From NCBI GenBank assembly GCA_036393295.1, contig DASWHF010000079.1, forward strand, positions 1 to 5,834: 5,834 nucleotides of DNA, given 5' to 3'. Both the position numbers and the translations under genes were made by a program. The DNA comes from DASWHF01 sp036393295. Its GTDB lineage: Bacteria > Pseudomonadota > Gammaproteobacteria > Acidiferrobacterales > UBA6901. The notes beneath the pieces were generated by a model that worked only from the letters and a program-made list of their open reading frames with translations, was not told the DNA's origin and did not search any database. The number at the start of each line of letters is the position of its first letter. Position 1 is the first letter of the stretch. This document shows positions 5,812-5,834 of this stretch, piece by piece.

Positions 5812-5834
5812 TTTGATGGGCGCTACGCGGCCCA

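Noticed and set aside
5816..5834. Start of a further plus-strand gene at ATG 5816
   Set aside because: No Shine-Dalgarno sequence precedes it and only six codons remain in the window.

Overview
The window looks like chromosomal DNA from a GC-rich proteobacterium, most likely a gammaproteobacterium. The support is a long 822-residue FadE-type acyl-CoA dehydrogenase resembling the E. coli enzyme, an OmpA with thrombospondin-3-like calcium repeats, a DUF1329 secreted protein, and a GGGGTCAGACCCC-type palindromic repeat, which I recall being common in GC-rich gammaproteobacteria. The order and genus cannot be fixed from this sequence; a Nevskiales/Solimonas-like host is only a guess. There are four genes and no sign of phage, plasmid, CRISPR, tRNA or rRNA.

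Layout. Bases 1-910 (minus) hold an OmpA-family outer-membrane protein cut by the left edge inside its peptidoglycan-binding domain. Bases 911-1082 are a gap with a candidate promoter and two palindromic motifs. Bases 1083-3551 (minus) encode FadE. Bases 3573-4259 (minus) encode a TetR-family repressor that ends 21 nt before the fadE start, so the two probably form a tetR-fadE operon. A 55-bp palindromic repeat element (3602-3656) lies inside the 3' end of the repressor gene and encodes its last ~20 residues. Bases 4260-4438 are a divergent control region with two matching inverted repeats (ATACG-N4-CGTAT) 32 bp apart. They are placed around a candidate repressor promoter as expected for autorepression. 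Bases 4439-5797 (plus) encode a complete secreted DUF1329 protein. A small hairpin follows at the right edge.

How the genes may work together (inference). The repressor probably controls its own operon, including fadE (first step of fatty-acid beta-oxidation), and perhaps the divergent DUF1329 gene. DUF1329 proteins are envelope proteins often found with DUF1302 proteins beside lipid or hydrophobic-compound metabolism genes, so the locus looks like a ligand-responsive switch for uptake or handling and oxidation of a hydrophobic acyl substrate. The ligand is unknown. No wholly new system is evident; the most distinctive points are the paired operator architecture and the repeat-derived tail on the repressor.
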